In this document: in pieces, positions 46,800 through 55,819 of the stretch
Numbering within the stretch: position 1 is the first letter of the stretch
Layout: each line of letters begins with the position of its first letter
Source: Thiomicrorhabdus sp.
GTDB lineage: Bacteria > Pseudomonadota > Gammaproteobacteria > Thiomicrospirales > Thiomicrospiraceae
Assembly (NCBI GenBank): GCA_021648185.1
Contig: JAKITH010000001.1
Span: 1-64,000, forward strand
Length of the DNA stretch: 64,000 nt
Reading direction: 5' to 3'
The notes under the pieces: generated by a model
The model's input: the letters and a program-made list of their open reading frames with translations, nothing else
Told to the model about the DNA's origin: nothing
Database searches by the model: none
Position numbers and translations under genes: made by a program

Positions 46800-47612
46800 C
46801 TAAGTCGCACTCCCAAAGTGCCATAGCACATACATCATTGGAACCGCAATTAATAAACTGTCCGCTCGATCTAAAATCCCACCATGCCCTGGAAAAATAC
46901 TACCACTGTCCTTTAACCCTGACTGGCGCTTTAACACACTCTCAAACAGGTCACCCAAAACAGAAAACAGAGCCACCGCCGCTAAGGCAACGGCAAAAAA
47001 CCAAATCGATACATTTAATGCCACTTGTAACCAAAGCACGCCCATTAAACTAATCGTAAAGGCCAATGCAACACCACCCCAAACGCCTTCCCATGTTTTA
47101 CCCGGACTCACGTATTGAGCCAGCTTAGTTTTGCCAAAACGCTTACCACTAAAATAAGCGCCTGTGTCCACCGCCCAAATTACCAGCAAACTCAACAACA
47201 CAATTTGAGGTGAAAATTCATTTCGAAAATGGGTCAAGGCGGAAGTAAATAAGACAATAGACAATAGACCGGTGATTAAAATAAAAAACGGGGATGTAGG
47301 CCCTTCAACCCCTTTGCTTTTTTGATAACGAAGCACCACAAAAACAAGTAACAGCGCTTCAATCAACGTCAAAATCACAATGCTTTGAATCGATAACCAC
47401 GATAAACCAAGCCAACTGATCAAAGCAACCAGCAAAGAAAAACTTACTTTTTGCCACAAAGCGGTTAGTTTCGCAAAACCTGACCACTCCCATGCCATCA
47501 CCACGCCAATCAGCAATACGATCCACTGCCAAACCATATCCGTTGACTTAAACAACGCCAGAACGGCTAAAACGGCTAAAATCACCGCGGTAATAATCCG
47601 TTGCTTTAACAT
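46800..47612 (-). CDS. cdsA: Phosphatidate cytidylyltransferase
   Basis: Makes CDP-diacylglycerol for phospholipid synthesis. 270 residues, about eight transmembrane helices. C-terminal signature: SVLKRQSGLKDSGSIFPGHGG followed by ILDRADSL, the family fingerprint with its acidic residues. Start overlaps the uppS stop by 1 bp and ends directly before rseP. Confidence 0.95.
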   Translation of the reverse strand: MLKQRIITAVILAVLAVLALFKSTDMVWQWIVLLIGVVMAWEWSGFAKLTALWQKVSFSLLVALISWLGLSWLSIQSIVILTLIEALLLVFVVLRYQKSKGVEGPTSPFFILITGLLSIVLFTSALTHFRNEFSPQIVLLSLLVIWAVDTGAYFSGKRFGKTKLAQYVSPGKTWEGVWGGVALAFTISLMGVLWLQVALNVSIWFFAVALAAVALFSVLGDLFESVLKRQSGLKDSGSIFPGHGGILDRADSLLIAVPMMYVLWHFGSAT

Positions 47613-48343
47613 TATTTGGCCACCTGCTCGCTGGTTTTACCAAAACGGCGTTCTCTTGAGGCAAAGGACTCAATCGCTTTATCAATACTGGCTTCATCAA
47701 AACTAGGCCATAAATCTTCGGTAAAATAGAACTCGGCATAGGCCATTTGCCAAATCAAAAAGTTACTGATTCGCTGCTCACCGCCAGTACGAATCAATAG
47801 ATCCACCTCTGGCAATTCATTCAAAGCAACATACTGAGCCAACGCGGCTTCATCCATCTCTGACACACTCTTTTCTGGATTCGCTAACTGCCACTTCTTA
47901 ACCGCTTCAACAATGTCCCAACGCCCGCCATAATTCGCCGCAATGGATAAAACCAATCCCGTATTATCACGTGTCATCGATTCTGCTATTTCAATATGCT
48001 CTTGAATTTCCGAACTAAACGCCGAACGATCCCCCACGATCAGTAATCGAATATTATTTTCATTTAACTTAGAGACTTCTTTTTGCAACGCCTTTAAAAA
48101 CAGCCCCATCAGCTTATTGACTTCATCTGGCGGGCGTCGCCAGTTTTCGGTGCTAAACGCAAACAAAGTTAAAGCTTTAATGCCCAAGCTAGAGCAATGA
48201 GCTACCATACGCCTCACCGATTTAAGCCCTTTTTGATGACCCATAAACCGAGGTAAAAAACGTTTTTTAGCCCAACGTCCATTGCCATCCATAATAATGG
48301 CAATATGTTGCGGCTGATGATCATTATGAAATTGTTGAGACAA
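47612..48343 (-). CDS. uppS: Undecaprenyl diphosphate synthase
   Basis: Cis-prenyltransferase making the C55 lipid carrier for peptidoglycan and O-antigen. 243 residues. The opening HIAIIMDGNGRWAKKR holds the catalytic Asp (Asp19); LTLFAFSTENWRRP, AANYGGRWDI and the C-terminal DLLIRTGGEQRISNFLIWQ plus AYAEFYFTEDLWP are diagnostic. A terminator lies just upstream (48368-48417), so it probably has a separate promoter from frr. Confidence 0.97.
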   Translation of the reverse strand: MSQQFHNDHQPQHIAIIMDGNGRWAKKRFLPRFMGHQKGLKSVRRMVAHCSSLGIKALTLFAFSTENWRRPPDEVNKLMGLFLKALQKEVSKLNENNIRLLIVGDRSAFSSEIQEHIEIAESMTRDNTGLVLSIAANYGGRWDIVEAVKKWQLANPEKSVSEMDEAALAQYVALNELPEVDLLIRTGGEQRISNFLIWQMAYAEFYFTEDLWPSFDEASIDKAIESFASRERRFGKTSEQVAK

Positions 48344-48367
48344 AGCAAACCTCTAAAAATAAAACAA

Positions 48368-48417
48368 AAAACGGCTCAATTCAATTTGATCATATTCAAA
48401 TTGAATTGAGCCGTTTT
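48368..48417 (-). terminator. Strong intrinsic terminator between frr and uppS
   Basis: A perfect 22-bp inverted repeat (48368-48389 and 48396-48417), with a 6-base TCATAT loop and a T run on the minus strand after AAAACGGCTC. It separates pyrH-frr from uppS-cdsA-rseP-bamA, where dxr or a continuous operon is usually found. The opposite T run is shorter, so minus-strand direction is preferred. Confidence 0.9.
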
Positions 48418-48510
48418 ATTTGGAATAAAGTTGATAAAACTCTATTGAGACCTTTTCATAGACCACAATAAAACGCACCAATTATGCCGTAATTGCGTAA
48501 AAATAGCGAC

Positions 48511-49068
48511 TTAAATATCCATTAAACTGGCTTCTTTGTCCGCTAACGCCACATCGACTTTCTTAATCACTTCATCCGTTAACTTCTGAATCTGGTCATC
48601 CGACTGACGCGCTTCATCTTCTGTAATATCCTTATCTTTCAATAAAGACTTTACATCGCTGTTTGCATCTCGACGAATATTACGAATTGCAACACGCGCA
48701 TGCTCGGCGTCTGAGCGTGCTACCTTAATAAAGTCTTTACGACGCTCTTCCGTTAAAGCCGGCATTGGAATACGCATCAAATTACCCACCGTCACAGGAT
48801 TAATGCCTAAATCGGAGATCATGATCGCTTTTTCAACCACCGCCACCATAGGTTGCTCCCACGGCTGAACGGTTAAGGTACGAGAGTCTTCTATATTAAT
48901 ATTGGCGACTTGGCTAATTGGAACTTGTGATCCATAATAATCAACGGTAATCGAATCCAAAATACTTGGATGTGCTCGCCCTGTTCGAATTTTAGCAAAA
49001 TTTGTCTCTAAACTTTCAAACGACTTTTGCATTCTTGTTTTTGCATCTTCACGAATTTCATTTAACAT
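48511..49068 (-). CDS. frr: Ribosome recycling factor
   Basis: 185-residue factor that splits post-termination ribosomes with EF-G. The L-shaped protein has the helical bundle at both ends ([20 protein letters not shown], and the C-terminal [16 protein letters not shown]) and the beta domain between ([35 protein letters not shown]). Overlaps pyrH by 1 bp. Confidence 0.97.
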   Translation of the reverse strand: MLNEIREDAKTRMQKSFESLETNFAKIRTGRAHPSILDSITVDYYGSQVPISQVANINIEDSRTLTVQPWEQPMVAVVEKAIMISDLGINPVTVGNLMRIPMPALTEERRKDFIKVARSDAEHARVAIRNIRRDANSDVKSLLKDKDITEDEARQSDDQIQKLTDEVIKKVDVALADKEASLMDI

Positions 49069-49790
49069 TACATTTCTCCCTCAGCCACTAATGTACCTTC
49101 ATTTTCACCTTTTACAATTCGAATGACGGCATCATTTTTAAACATATCAAACACGCGAATCGGCATTTTATGCTCACGACATAATACAAACGCCGCCATA
49201 TCCATCACTTGTAAGTTTTTTTGAATCACATCATCATACGTCAAAAACGAGTAACGTGTTGCACTCGAATCTTTCATCGGGTCAGCGGTATAAATACCAT
49301 CCACTTTCGTGGCCTTTAAAACGATTTCAGCATCCACCTCAATACCACGTAATGCGGCGGCTGTATCGGTGGTAAAGAAAGGGCTTCCCGTTCCGGCAGC
49401 AAACACCAGCACATCCCCCTTCGCCAAACGTTTTTTAGCGCTGTTTGCAGAGAACCCAGCTGAGATACCGTCAATTGGCATCGCTGATAAAATTTGAGAG
49501 GTCATCCCCATACTTTCAATCACATCACGGAGTGCCAATGCATTCATTACCGTTGCCATCATTCCCATGTGATCACCCGTGGTTCGTTGAATCCCCGATC
49601 CTTGAATCTGAGCACCACGAAAAATATTCCCCCCCCCTACTACAATTGCTACTTCAACCCCCAAATCACGCAACTCTTTTACCTGAGAAACCACGGATTT
49701 TAACGTTTCGGCATCCAAACCAAAATCACCCGATCCCATTAAGGCTTCGCCACTAAACTTTAACAATATACGTTTATACTTAAGAGCCAT
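49068..49790 (-). CDS. pyrH: Uridylate kinase
   Basis: UMP kinase, hexameric and GTP-activated in this family. 240 residues. [40 protein letters not shown] and the catalytic [12 protein letters not shown] segments are standard. The conserved VGGGN triplet is encoded by a G9 run (C9 on the plus strand, 49629-49637), so the homopolymer falls at a functional, fixed site. Follows tsf after a region with a terminator and a family D element. Confidence 0.97.
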   Translation of the reverse strand: MALKYKRILLKFSGEALMGSGDFGLDAETLKSVVSQVKELRDLGVEVAIVVGGGNIFRGAQIQGSGIQRTTGDHMGMMATVMNALALRDVIESMGMTSQILSAMPIDGISAGFSANSAKKRLAKGDVLVFAAGTGSPFFTTDTAAALRGIEVDAEIVLKATKVDGIYTADPMKDSSATRYSFLTYDDVIQKNLQVMDMAAFVLCREHKMPIRVFDMFKNDAVIRIVKGENEGTLVAEGEM

Positions 49791-49890
49791 CTCTACGCAT
49801 CCTTACGTTATCTGATCTAAAAAAACATTTTGCAATGCCTTCACACATAGCAAAATATTTTCAAACTGTAACTACTCAGATTTTACATAC

Positions 49891-49941
49891 AAAAAAGCCA
49901 TAGCCGAGTTATTTTATAACAAATAACACAGAGCTATGGCC
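49891..49941 (-). terminator. Intrinsic terminator after tsf
   Basis: Minus strand GCCATAGC ... GGCTATGGC stem with an inner AT-rich second stem, followed by TTTTTTG. Lies about 180 bp past the tsf stop: a family D element (49942-50102) sits between gene and terminator, so it is probably transcribed with tsf. Confidence 0.7.
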
Positions 49942-50102
49942 TGTACCCAAATTACTTAAAAATGCGGACTTTTTGGATTTGGCTGAAGCTACAAGACAAG
50001 GCGCAGTTTGCAGGGAATGGCTAGCCATTCACAATAACTGTAACGAAGTATTGTGGCTTCAGACGGATTCAAAAAACTGCATTTTCAGTAACTTTGGGTA
50101 CA
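49942..50102. mobile_element. MITE-like element, family D, copy 1 (161 bp)
   Basis: Ends TGTACCCAAATTACTTAAAA and the complement of TGTACCCAAAGTTACTGAAA. Interior has CAAGGCGCAGTTTGCAG and a centre GAATGGCTAGCCATTC. Same family as 56753-56913. Located between the tsf stop and its terminator, so it would be in the rpsB-tsf transcript as part of the 3' untranslated region. Confidence 0.8.
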
Positions 50103-50116
50103 ATCAATCAAAAAGA

Positions 50117-51001
50117 CTAACCTGTAACTGCTTTCGCCGCCAATGCAACTTCTTCAGCAAAGTCTGTTTCTTCAATTACGATGCCCGCACCCACTTCTAA
50201 GCGAATGAATGCCGTAACCGTTGCGTTATTTTCTTTCAAAAGCTTTTCAATGGTGACATCTGGGTTTTTAACAAACGCCTGACCCACTAAGGTAATCTCT
50301 TGTAAATACTTACGCATACGACCATCAATCATTTTTTCAATGATCTCTGCTGGCTTACCGCTCTCTTGAGCTTGCTCAATTTGGAACTTACGCTCCTTAG
50401 CCAACATCTCTTGATCCACTTCGTCCGCTGTAATTGCCGTCGGGTTTACCGCCGCAATGTGCATTGCAATATCACGAGCAAGCGCATCATCGCCCCCATC
50501 AAGTGCTACTGCAACGCCAATTTTTTCGCCGTGCTGATACTGACCAATCAAACCATTTGATTCAATTTTTTGCACAAAGCGCAACGCCATATTTTCACCG
50601 ATACGAGCAATCATTTCACGACGCGTAATATCAATGGTTTTACCCGAAGCCATGGTCAATTCCATGATCACTTCAACGTCTGTTGTGTCCGCAGCCAAAG
50701 CCAACGCCGCAATTTCATTTGCAAACGCTTTAAACTCATCGCCTTTAGCGACAAAATCGGTTTCACAGTTTACTTCAGCCATCATGCCCGACTTTTTATC
50801 GTCTGATACGGCAATGGCAATTACGCCTTCTGCTGCAACACGACTTGCTTTTTTGTCTGCACCGGCCATGCCTTTTTTGCGCAAAAACTCAACGGCTGAA
50901 TCCATGTCACCATCGGTTTCAGTCAGTGCTTTTTTACAATCCATCATCCCTGCACCCGTTGCTTGGCGCAGTTCTTTTACCATAGAAGCTGTAATAGCCA
51001 T
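50117..51001 (-). CDS. tsf: Elongation factor Ts
   Basis: Nucleotide-exchange factor for EF-Tu, 294 residues. ASMVKELRQATGAGMMDCKK, the GADKKASRVAAEG motif, EVNCETDFVAKGDEF and the C-terminal MAEV-type helix are typical. Paired with rpsB 84 bp upstream as in nearly all bacteria. Confidence 0.97.
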   Translation of the reverse strand: MAITASMVKELRQATGAGMMDCKKALTETDGDMDSAVEFLRKKGMAGADKKASRVAAEGVIAIAVSDDKKSGMMAEVNCETDFVAKGDEFKAFANEIAALALAADTTDVEVIMELTMASGKTIDITRREMIARIGENMALRFVQKIESNGLIGQYQHGEKIGVAVALDGGDDALARDIAMHIAAVNPTAITADEVDQEMLAKERKFQIEQAQESGKPAEIIEKMIDGRMRKYLQEITLVGQAFVKNPDVTIEKLLKENNATVTAFIRLEVGAGIVIEETDFAEEVALAAKAVTG

Positions 51002-51085
51002 CTTTTATTCCTTTCTCTAATTTTGTCTAAAAAAAACAAGCGATCTGAACCCGTTTAAAACACCCGAGTCAGATCAAAAAAAGCG

Positions 51086-51826
51086 TTACTTAGCTGCTTT
51101 TTCTTTTGCTTCTACAAAATCATCACCCTCAACAGCCGTTGTGATGGTTGCTTTACCTTCAAGCACTGCATCAGCAACTGCCGTTAAGTATAAAGTAATC
51201 GCACGAATCGCATCGTCGTTACCAGGAATAACATAATCAATACCACGAGGATCGTTATTGGTATCAACCACTCCAATAACTGGAATCCCTAGGTTTTTTG
51301 CTTCTTGGATGGCAATATTTTCATTTCCAGTATCGATGATGAAAATCGCATCCGGCATAGCGCGCATGTCTTTAATTCCACCCAAAGACAACTCTAATTT
51401 TGTTTTTTCACGAGTACGCGTTAACGCTTCTCTTTTGGTGATTTTTTCAAACGTACCATCTTTTTCCATCACTTCAAGTTCTTTCAAACGCTTAATAGAC
51501 TGCTTGATTGTTTTGAAGTTCGTCAACATACCACCTAACCAACGGTAATCAACGTAAGGCATACCACAACGCTTGGCTTCTTGAGCCACTAACTCACGTG
51601 CTGCCTTTTTAGTTCCAACAAAAAGAACTTTACCTTTATTCGCGGCAATGCCACCAATCATGTTTAATGCGTCATTAAACATTGGAAGTGTTTTTTCTAA
51701 GTTGATGATATGGATCTTATTACGAGCGCCAAAGATGTACTCAGCCATCTTAGGGTTCCAATAACGGGTTTGGTGTCCAAAATGTACACCGGCTTCTAGC
51801 ATTTCACGCATGGTAACTTTTGCCAT
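51086..51826 (-). CDS. rpsB: 30S ribosomal protein S2
   Basis: 246 residues, standard length. [55 protein letters not shown] and the C-terminal [20 protein letters not shown] segments are intact. First gene of the rpsB-tsf operon, with a promoter at 51991-52019 and a structured leader that probably allows S2 autoregulation. Confidence 0.97.
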   Translation of the reverse strand: MAKVTMREMLEAGVHFGHQTRYWNPKMAEYIFGARNKIHIINLEKTLPMFNDALNMIGGIAANKGKVLFVGTKKAARELVAQEAKRCGMPYVDYRWLGGMLTNFKTIKQSIKRLKELEVMEKDGTFEKITKREALTRTREKTKLELSLGGIKDMRAMPDAIFIIDTGNENIAIQEAKNLGIPVIGVVDTNNDPRGIDYVIPGNDDAIRAITLYLTAVADAVLEGKATITTAVEGDDFVEAKEKAAK

Positions 51827-51990
51827 GTTTTTTCTCCAAGTTTGGGGTTAAGCCTCCGTTTACCCCATAAAACGAACCAAAAAAGCGATTTGGGTAATTT
51901 TTTACCCCCCCTTTTTCAGCACCCCGTTTTATGTGTCGGTAAACGTGCGGATTTTTTGTTAAAATTCCTTTCAATACGAAAGGCGCGGCA
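51827..51990 (-). promoter_or_regulatory. Candidate autoregulatory rpsB leader RNA
   Basis: About 155 bases of leader between the predicted start of transcription (about 51984) and rpsB. A long-range stem forms from 8 bp CGTTTACC/GGTAAACG (51857-51864 with 51938-51945) and 9 bp CATAAAACG/CGTTTTATG (51866-51874 with 51925-51933). Its loop includes a C7 tract (51905-51911) and GGGGTGCTGAAAAAGGG. Position and stem layout fit the rpsB leader known to bind S2 in other bacteria; identity with a named Rfam family is not established here. Confidence 0.65.
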
Positions 51991-52019
51991 TTTATACCAT
52001 AAGCTAGCCAACTTAACAA
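51991..52019 (-). promoter_or_regulatory. Promoter of rpsB-tsf
   Basis: Minus-strand TTGTTA (52014-52019), a 17-base spacer and TATAAA (51991-51996). Divergent from map, whose ATG is at 52066. Confidence 0.75.
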
Positions 52020-52065
52020 TTACAATTAAGAAAACAGCCTTAATTTTATCAAAAGACGCTCAAAA

Positions 52066-52848
52066 ATGACCATAAAAATCAAAACTAAAGATGAAATCCA
52101 AAAAATGCGTGTTGCGGGAAAGCTTGCCGCTGAGGTGCTTGAAATGATCGCCCCGCATGTTATCGCAGGCGTAACCACTGGCCACTTAAACCAACTCATG
52201 CATGATTACATGATCAATGAACAAGACACCATTCCCGCCACGCTAAATTATCATGGTTTTCCCGCGTCCAGCTGCATCTCCATCAACCAAGTGGTATGCC
52301 ACGGCATTCCTGACGACAAGAAAAAACTTAAAAAAGGGGATATTGTTAACATTGATGTCACCGTTATTAAAGAGGGATACCACGGAGACACCAGCCGTAT
52401 GTTTGAAATTGACCACGTAAAACCCTTTGCGAGTCGCTTAACCAAAGTAGCGCACGAATGTTTATGGCTGGGCATTCAACAGGTCAAACCCGGTGTCAGC
52501 CTATACGACGTCGCACTGGCGATTCAAACTCATGCTGAAAAAAACAACTTTAGCGTCGTAAAAGAGTATTGTGGACACGGCATTGGTGCCGACTTTCACG
52601 AACCCCCTCAAGTATTGCACTACGCCGCCCCCGAGCTTAAAGAGATTATTTTACAGCCCGGAATGGTCTTTACCATCGAACCCATGATTAACTTAGGCAA
52701 AGCGGACGTTAAGTTATTAGCAGACAATTGGACAGTGGTCACTAAAGACCGTAAATTATCGGCACAATGGGAACACACCCTTACCGTGACTGAAACAGGT
52801 TATGAAATTTTTACTCTAAGAAATGGCGAGCAACCCGTGCTACCCTAA
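52066..52848 (+). CDS. map: Methionine aminopeptidase, type I
   Basis: Removes N-terminal Met from nascent proteins. 260 residues. All five metal ligands fit: Asp in VNIDVTVI, Asp in GYHGDTSR, His in YCGHGIGADFHEPPQ, Glu in FTIEPMI, and Glu in QWEHTLTV. Divergent from rpsB, the usual arrangement. No terminator seen; a C9 tract and inserted elements follow before glnD. Confidence 0.97.
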   Translation: MTIKIKTKDEIQKMRVAGKLAAEVLEMIAPHVIAGVTTGHLNQLMHDYMINEQDTIPATLNYHGFPASSCISINQVVCHGIPDDKKKLKKGDIVNIDVTVIKEGYHGDTSRMFEIDHVKPFASRLTKVAHECLWLGIQQVKPGVSLYDVALAIQTHAEKNNFSVVKEYCGHGIGADFHEPPQVLHYAAPELKEIILQPGMVFTIEPMINLGKADVKLLADNWTVVTKDRKLSAQWEHTLTVTETGYEIFTLRNGEQPVLP

Positions 52849-52855
52849 TTTTCTT

Positions 52856-53096
52856 CCCCCCCCCTTTTTTAAACCCCTAATCCGCAGATAGAAATGTGGA
52901 TTAGAGTTGATTACTTAGGAACGTGCATGGAATAATTTGGGCAACTATAATGCAGTATTTTTGTTTCAGATCGGATTATCTCAAGAGGCGCATAGTTATT
53001 CTATGCAACGATTTGAGATCATTCAAGCTGGGACAAAAAGGCAAGTTAGAGTGACCAAGTTATTTCATGCACGTTCCTTAAAGAGCCTACGAGTCT
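52856..53096. repeat. Repeat-rich gap between map and glnD
   Basis: A C9 tract (52856-52864) is followed by a family E fragment, CTAATCCGCAGATAGAAATG to GGATTAG (52877-52904, a small hairpin), then a family C element (52918-53077) and 19 bases to the glnD start. Confidence 0.75.
52918..53077. mobile_element. MITE-like element, family C (160 bp)
   Basis: Ends GGAACGTGCATGGAATAA and the complement of GGAACGTGCATGAAATAACT. TTA duplication on both sides (52915-52917 and 53078-53080). Interior shows AGAGGCGCATAGTTATTC and CTATGCAACG, the same arrangement as the cores of families A and D. No coding capacity. Lies in the glnD 5' region. Confidence 0.85.
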
Positions 53097-55733
53097 ATGA
53101 ACAATACAGCAACCAATACCGCTTCTTTTATTCAAGCACTCAGCAATGAGCAGAGCTCCTATGTTGATACCCTTAAAGCAGGGAGGGAGGTTTTAAAAAC
53201 GTTTTTAGACTACCAATTTAAACAGTACGAAGAGGGCGCGGCGGTTTCAAATTTAATCAACGAGCGCGCTAGCTTTATCGACCAACTGCTTAAAACCATT
53301 TGGTCAATCTATCTCCCAACCGATGTAGCAACCTTGATTGCCGTAGGCGGTTATGGCCGTGAAGAGTTACACCCCTACTCTGATATTGATCTACTCATTC
53401 TCTGCAATGACATTGAAAAACATCAAACCCCCTTATCTAAATTTATCACTCTGTTATGGGATCTTGGATTTGATGTGGGTTCTGCCATCAGGACCATTGA
53501 CGACTGCTTTACAGCGGGGTTAGAAGACGTTACTACCGCCACCAACATGCTAGAGTCTCGCTGGCTCACTGGCGATTACGCCTTATTTGAACAACTCCAA
53601 ACGCTCTGGAGCCACAAACATTTCTGGCCAAGTAAAGCCTTTTTTCAAGCCAAGTTTACCGAACAAGAAAATCGCCATAAACGATTTAATGACACGGTTT
53701 ACCAACTTGAACCCAATATCAAAGAGAGCCCCGGTGGCTTACGAGATATTCAAACCATTTACTGGGTTGCTAAACGCCACTTTAATGCCAGTTCCATTAA
53801 TGAACTGGTACAAAGAAACTTTTTAAGTACTGAAGAGTTTATTGAAATTGAAAGCGCCTATAAATATTTAAATCGCGTTCGATTCGCATTACAACATCTC
53901 AAAAGACGCCGAGAAGAGCGATTGCAGTTTGATATTCAACAGTCGATTGCCGAATCATTTGGTTACGTTGATACCGATGAAAAAATGGCGGTTGAGCAGT
54001 TCATGAGCAGCTACTACCGTAATGTCCACAGCACCGTTAAACTCAACGAAATTTTACTGCAACACTTTAGAGAAACCCTCTTTGATGACGACAAACACAC
54101 CGAAAGCATCAACCTACGTTTTAACATTGTTAATCAACACCTAGACATCAAAGACCCCGATATTTTTAAGCAAAACCCCACCACTCTGCTCGAAGTCTTT
54201 ATCATCTTAGAAACCCTGCCACACATTACAGGGTTGCGTTCAAAAACCATTCGAGCTATTCGAGACCACCTCTACCTAATTGATGATGACTTTCGAAAAG
54301 ACCCAATTAACATCGCCCTTTTTATTGAAATATTTCGCCAACCAAAAGGCGTCAACGCCGCCGTAAAACGGATGCATGGTTATGGTATTTTAGCCGCCTA
54401 TCTACCGGCATTTAAAAAAATATCAGGCTTAATGCAGTTTAACATCTTTCACGCCTACACCGTTGATGAGCATACTATTTTAGTAATTAGAAACCTTCGA
54501 AGATTCTTTATTGATGAGTTTACCTACGAGTTTCCAACAGCGCATCAAATTGCCACGCACCTCAATAAACCTGAAGTGCTGTTTTTAGCCGGACTGTTTC
54601 ATGACATCGCAAAAGGTCGTGGCGGAAAGCATGAAATATTAGGCGCCCAAGATGTGCTTGAATTTGCCAAACAACACCACCTTGCTGACAGAGATCAACA
54701 AATGCTGTACTGGCTGGTGCGCAATCATCTGGTTTTTTCAGGCACGGCACAACGTAAAGATCTCAGTGATCCAGAAGTGATTAAAGAATTTGCCGATTTA
54801 ATGCAAGATCAAGAGCATTTAGATTACCTATACTTGCTTACCGTCGCCGATGTTTGTTCCACCTCAGATGCGGTTTGGAATGATTGGAAAAACTCACTGT
54901 TTTTAGTACTGTATAACGAAACATCACATGTGTTATCGCAAGCGAAAAATATCCCACAAGATCGCGCTAAAAAAGCCCTTCAGGTTCAAGAAAAAGCCAA
55001 AGAGCTCCTCTCTAAAAAAGGCATACCCTCCACGCACTACAAGCCTTTTTGGAGCAGCATGGCGCAAAGTGAATTCTTTAGTCGCCAAAACGCAAAAGAT
55101 GTGGCTCGCATTACCCAACAACTGCACACCGTTTCACACGACCAAACCCATATTTTTCTTCAAAAACAAAAACATCTGGGTGCCACAGAATTGGTCATTT
55201 ATATGCAAGACAGAGATTTTTTGTTTGCCCACATTACCCACGCCTTAGACCTGCTCAGCTTAACCGTAATGGAAGCACGTATTTTCAGTACCAGTGATCA
55301 CATGACACTCGTTATCATGTACATTCTTGATCGTGAAAGCATGTCCTACCTAGACAAAGAGCGTCATCCCGAGGTGATTCAAAAAATACACACCAAACTC
55401 TCGCAAACCGAAATAGACAACCACCACCATCAAGGCGCCGCAACACAAGCACGTCGAATTCGCTGTTTTGAAACCCCTACCGAGCTGGTGTTCAACACCC
55501 TTAATGAACAACGTACCGAACTGCACATTACCACCAAGGACATTCCTGGATTACTTTCAAAAATAGGACACGCGCTTAAACGCTGCAACATTCGATTGCA
55601 CGACGCTAAAATTCATACTGTTGGTGAAAAAGCAGAAGATGTATTTATTATTAGCGATACCAATAATAAAGCCATTAAAGACCACCACTTAAAAGAGAAA
55701 TTTTCAGCGGAATTGATTGATTTGATTGAATAG
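53097..55733 (+). CDS. glnD: PII uridylyltransferase / uridylyl-removing enzyme
   Basis: Bifunctional nitrogen sensor that modifies PII (GlnB/GlnK). 878 residues: nucleotidyltransferase domain (IAVGGYGREELHPYSDIDLL near 80-100), GlnD-type helical domain (SPGGLRDIQTIYWVAKRHF), an HD domain (LAGLFHDIAKGRGGKHE), and two C-terminal ACT domains (about 700-870) that sense glutamine. N-terminus chosen at the ATG at 53097, preceded by GAGTCT; alternatives exist. Follows the family C element. Confidence 0.96.
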   Translation: MNNTATNTASFIQALSNEQSSYVDTLKAGREVLKTFLDYQFKQYEEGAAVSNLINERASFIDQLLKTIWSIYLPTDVATLIAVGGYGREELHPYSDIDLLILCNDIEKHQTPLSKFITLLWDLGFDVGSAIRTIDDCFTAGLEDVTTATNMLESRWLTGDYALFEQLQTLWSHKHFWPSKAFFQAKFTEQENRHKRFNDTVYQLEPNIKESPGGLRDIQTIYWVAKRHFNASSINELVQRNFLSTEEFIEIESAYKYLNRVRFALQHLKRRREERLQFDIQQSIAESFGYVDTDEKMAVEQFMSSYYRNVHSTVKLNEILLQHFRETLFDDDKHTESINLRFNIVNQHLDIKDPDIFKQNPTTLLEVFIILETLPHITGLRSKTIRAIRDHLYLIDDDFRKDPINIALFIEIFRQPKGVNAAVKRMHGYGILAAYLPAFKKISGLMQFNIFHAYTVDEHTILVIRNLRRFFIDEFTYEFPTAHQIATHLNKPEVLFLAGLFHDIAKGRGGKHEILGAQDVLEFAKQHHLADRDQQMLYWLVRNHLVFSGTAQRKDLSDPEVIKEFADLMQDQEHLDYLYLLTVADVCSTSDAVWNDWKNSLFLVLYNETSHVLSQAKNIPQDRAKKALQVQEKAKELLSKKGIPSTHYKPFWSSMAQSEFFSRQNAKDVARITQQLHTVSHDQTHIFLQKQKHLGATELVIYMQDRDFLFAHITHALDLLSLTVMEARIFSTSDHMTLVIMYILDRESMSYLDKERHPEVIQKIHTKLSQTEIDNHHHQGAATQARRIRCFETPTELVFNTLNEQRTELHITTKDIPGLLSKIGHALKRCNIRLHDAKIHTVGEKAEDVFIISDTNNKAIKDHHLKEKFSAELIDLIE

Positions 55734-55819
55734 AGAAAAGGTAAGGGTAGATTCTATACCTACCCAAAAAATAGAATTAAATCAAACAGGGCAACCACAA
55801 TGGATTGCCCCTACGAGCG

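Noticed and set aside
49973..50200. Plus-strand frame over the family D element and tsf
   Set aside because: Element sequence plus antisense of tsf; nothing conserved.
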